A DNA stretch of 12,137 nt, taken from Hyphomicrobiales bacterium. Lineage in GTDB: Bacteria; Pseudomonadota; Alphaproteobacteria; Rhizobiales; GCA-2746425. Within the stretch, counting starts at the first letter, position 1; each line of letters starts with the position of its first letter. Position numbers and translations under genes: made by a program. The DNA lies in NCBI GenBank assembly GCA_002746425.1, contig NVXB01000004.1, forward strand, positions 1-12,137, given 5' to 3'. The notes beneath the pieces are model-generated. The model had not been told where the DNA came from, did not search any database, and was given only the letters and a program-made list of their open reading frames with translations. Below are positions 11,773-12,137 of this stretch, in pieces.

Positions 11773-12137
11773 ATGCGCATGAAACAAAAAACACCCGATG
11801 ATATGGTTCTGATTGCAGAAATTGGAGCCCCAAATGGGGTGCGCGGTGACGTGCGCGTTAAAGTTTTCGGTGATAATCCAGCGGCGTTGACGGCCTATGG
11901 CCCTTTGCAAGATGCCGCTGGAAAGGTTTTTAAAGTTCTCAAGTCCCGGCCCGCTAAAACGGTGCATATTTGCCAGATTGAAGGCATCGCGGACCGCACT
12001 CAGGCCGAAAGCCTGACGCGTACCCGCCTTTATGTTCCGCGCGAATCTTTTCCGGAGACCGACGAAGATGAGTTTTACTACGTCGATCTTGTTGGCCTTG
12101 AGGTCCGACTTGATGACGGTAGTGATCTGGGCACCGT
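11773..12137 (+). CDS. rimM: 16S rRNA processing protein RimM, N-terminal part (cut by window edge)
   Basis: RimM binds uS19 in the 30S head and assists 16S rRNA maturation. The frame runs to the right edge. The N-terminal RimM domain is recognised from MVLIAEIGAPNGVRGDVRVK (residues 11-30; the usual ...IGxxxGvrGevrv start) to LTRTRLYVPRESFPE. The C-terminal PRC-barrel begins at DEDEFYYVDLVGLEV. The sequence stops within that barrel. ATG 11773 and ATG 11779 are both possible starts; neither has a strong ribosome-binding site. The next genes in this cluster are usually trmD and rplS, expected just outside the window. Confidence 0.95.
   Translation, partial: MRMKQKTPDDMVLIAEIGAPNGVRGDVRVKVFGDNPAALTAYGPLQDAAGKVFKVLKSRPAKTVHICQIEGIADRTQAESLTRTRLYVPRESFPETDEDEFYYVDLVGLEVRLDDGSDLGT

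Overview
The window looks chromosomal and alphaproteobacterial, with the integrase end of a prophage or phage-like integrative element on its left. The best clue to the host is the right-hand block ffh - chorismate mutase (AroQ) - GNAT acetyltransferase - rpsP - rimM. That order resembles marine Rhodobacterales and related orders from memory; I cannot go below order level.

Layout. (1) 1-7455: eighteen plus-strand genes packed almost without gaps, plus a possible nineteenth read out of frame inside the methyltransferase gene. They encode the C-terminus of an HNH endonuclease, a C5-cytosine DNA methyltransferase, many small hypothetical proteins (three with Cys-pair zinc-ribbon signatures), a MazG-like protein, a Mesh1/SpoT-like HD hydrolase, a PD-(D/E)XK/MmcB-like protein, an excisionase-like helix-turn-helix protein and a tyrosine recombinase. 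Thirteen of the seventeen junctions overlap, two abut and two have gaps of 12-15 nt, so this reads as one long translationally coupled early operon. No structural phage genes are visible; the rest of the element should lie to the left. (2) 7489-7564: tRNA-Lys(CTT) on the minus strand. Its 3' end faces the integrase, which is the usual arrangement for integration into a tRNA 3' end. (3) 7629-8582: a minus-strand nucleoside hydrolase, core chromosome. (4) 8583-8910: a 328-nt gap with a possible promoter, two hairpins (the second followed by a T-rich tract) and a small hairpin just before ffh. (5) 8911-12137: the ffh-aroQ-GNAT-rpsP-rimM cluster, with rimM cut by the window edge.

How the genes work together. 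The recombinase, the HTH protein and the tRNA form the integration module. The methyltransferase, HNH protein, nuclease-fold protein, MazG-like protein and HD hydrolase would act on host or phage DNA, nucleotide pools or alarmone signalling; this is inferred from family membership. The right-hand block combines SRP-dependent membrane targeting (Ffh) with 30S ribosome assembly (bS16, RimM).

The most noteworthy signals are the two long overlapping reading frames in the methyltransferase gene, a near-identical 18-nt ribosome-binding cassette repeated at several gene junctions, the alarmone-hydrolase-like gene in a prophage, and the structured leader in front of ffh.
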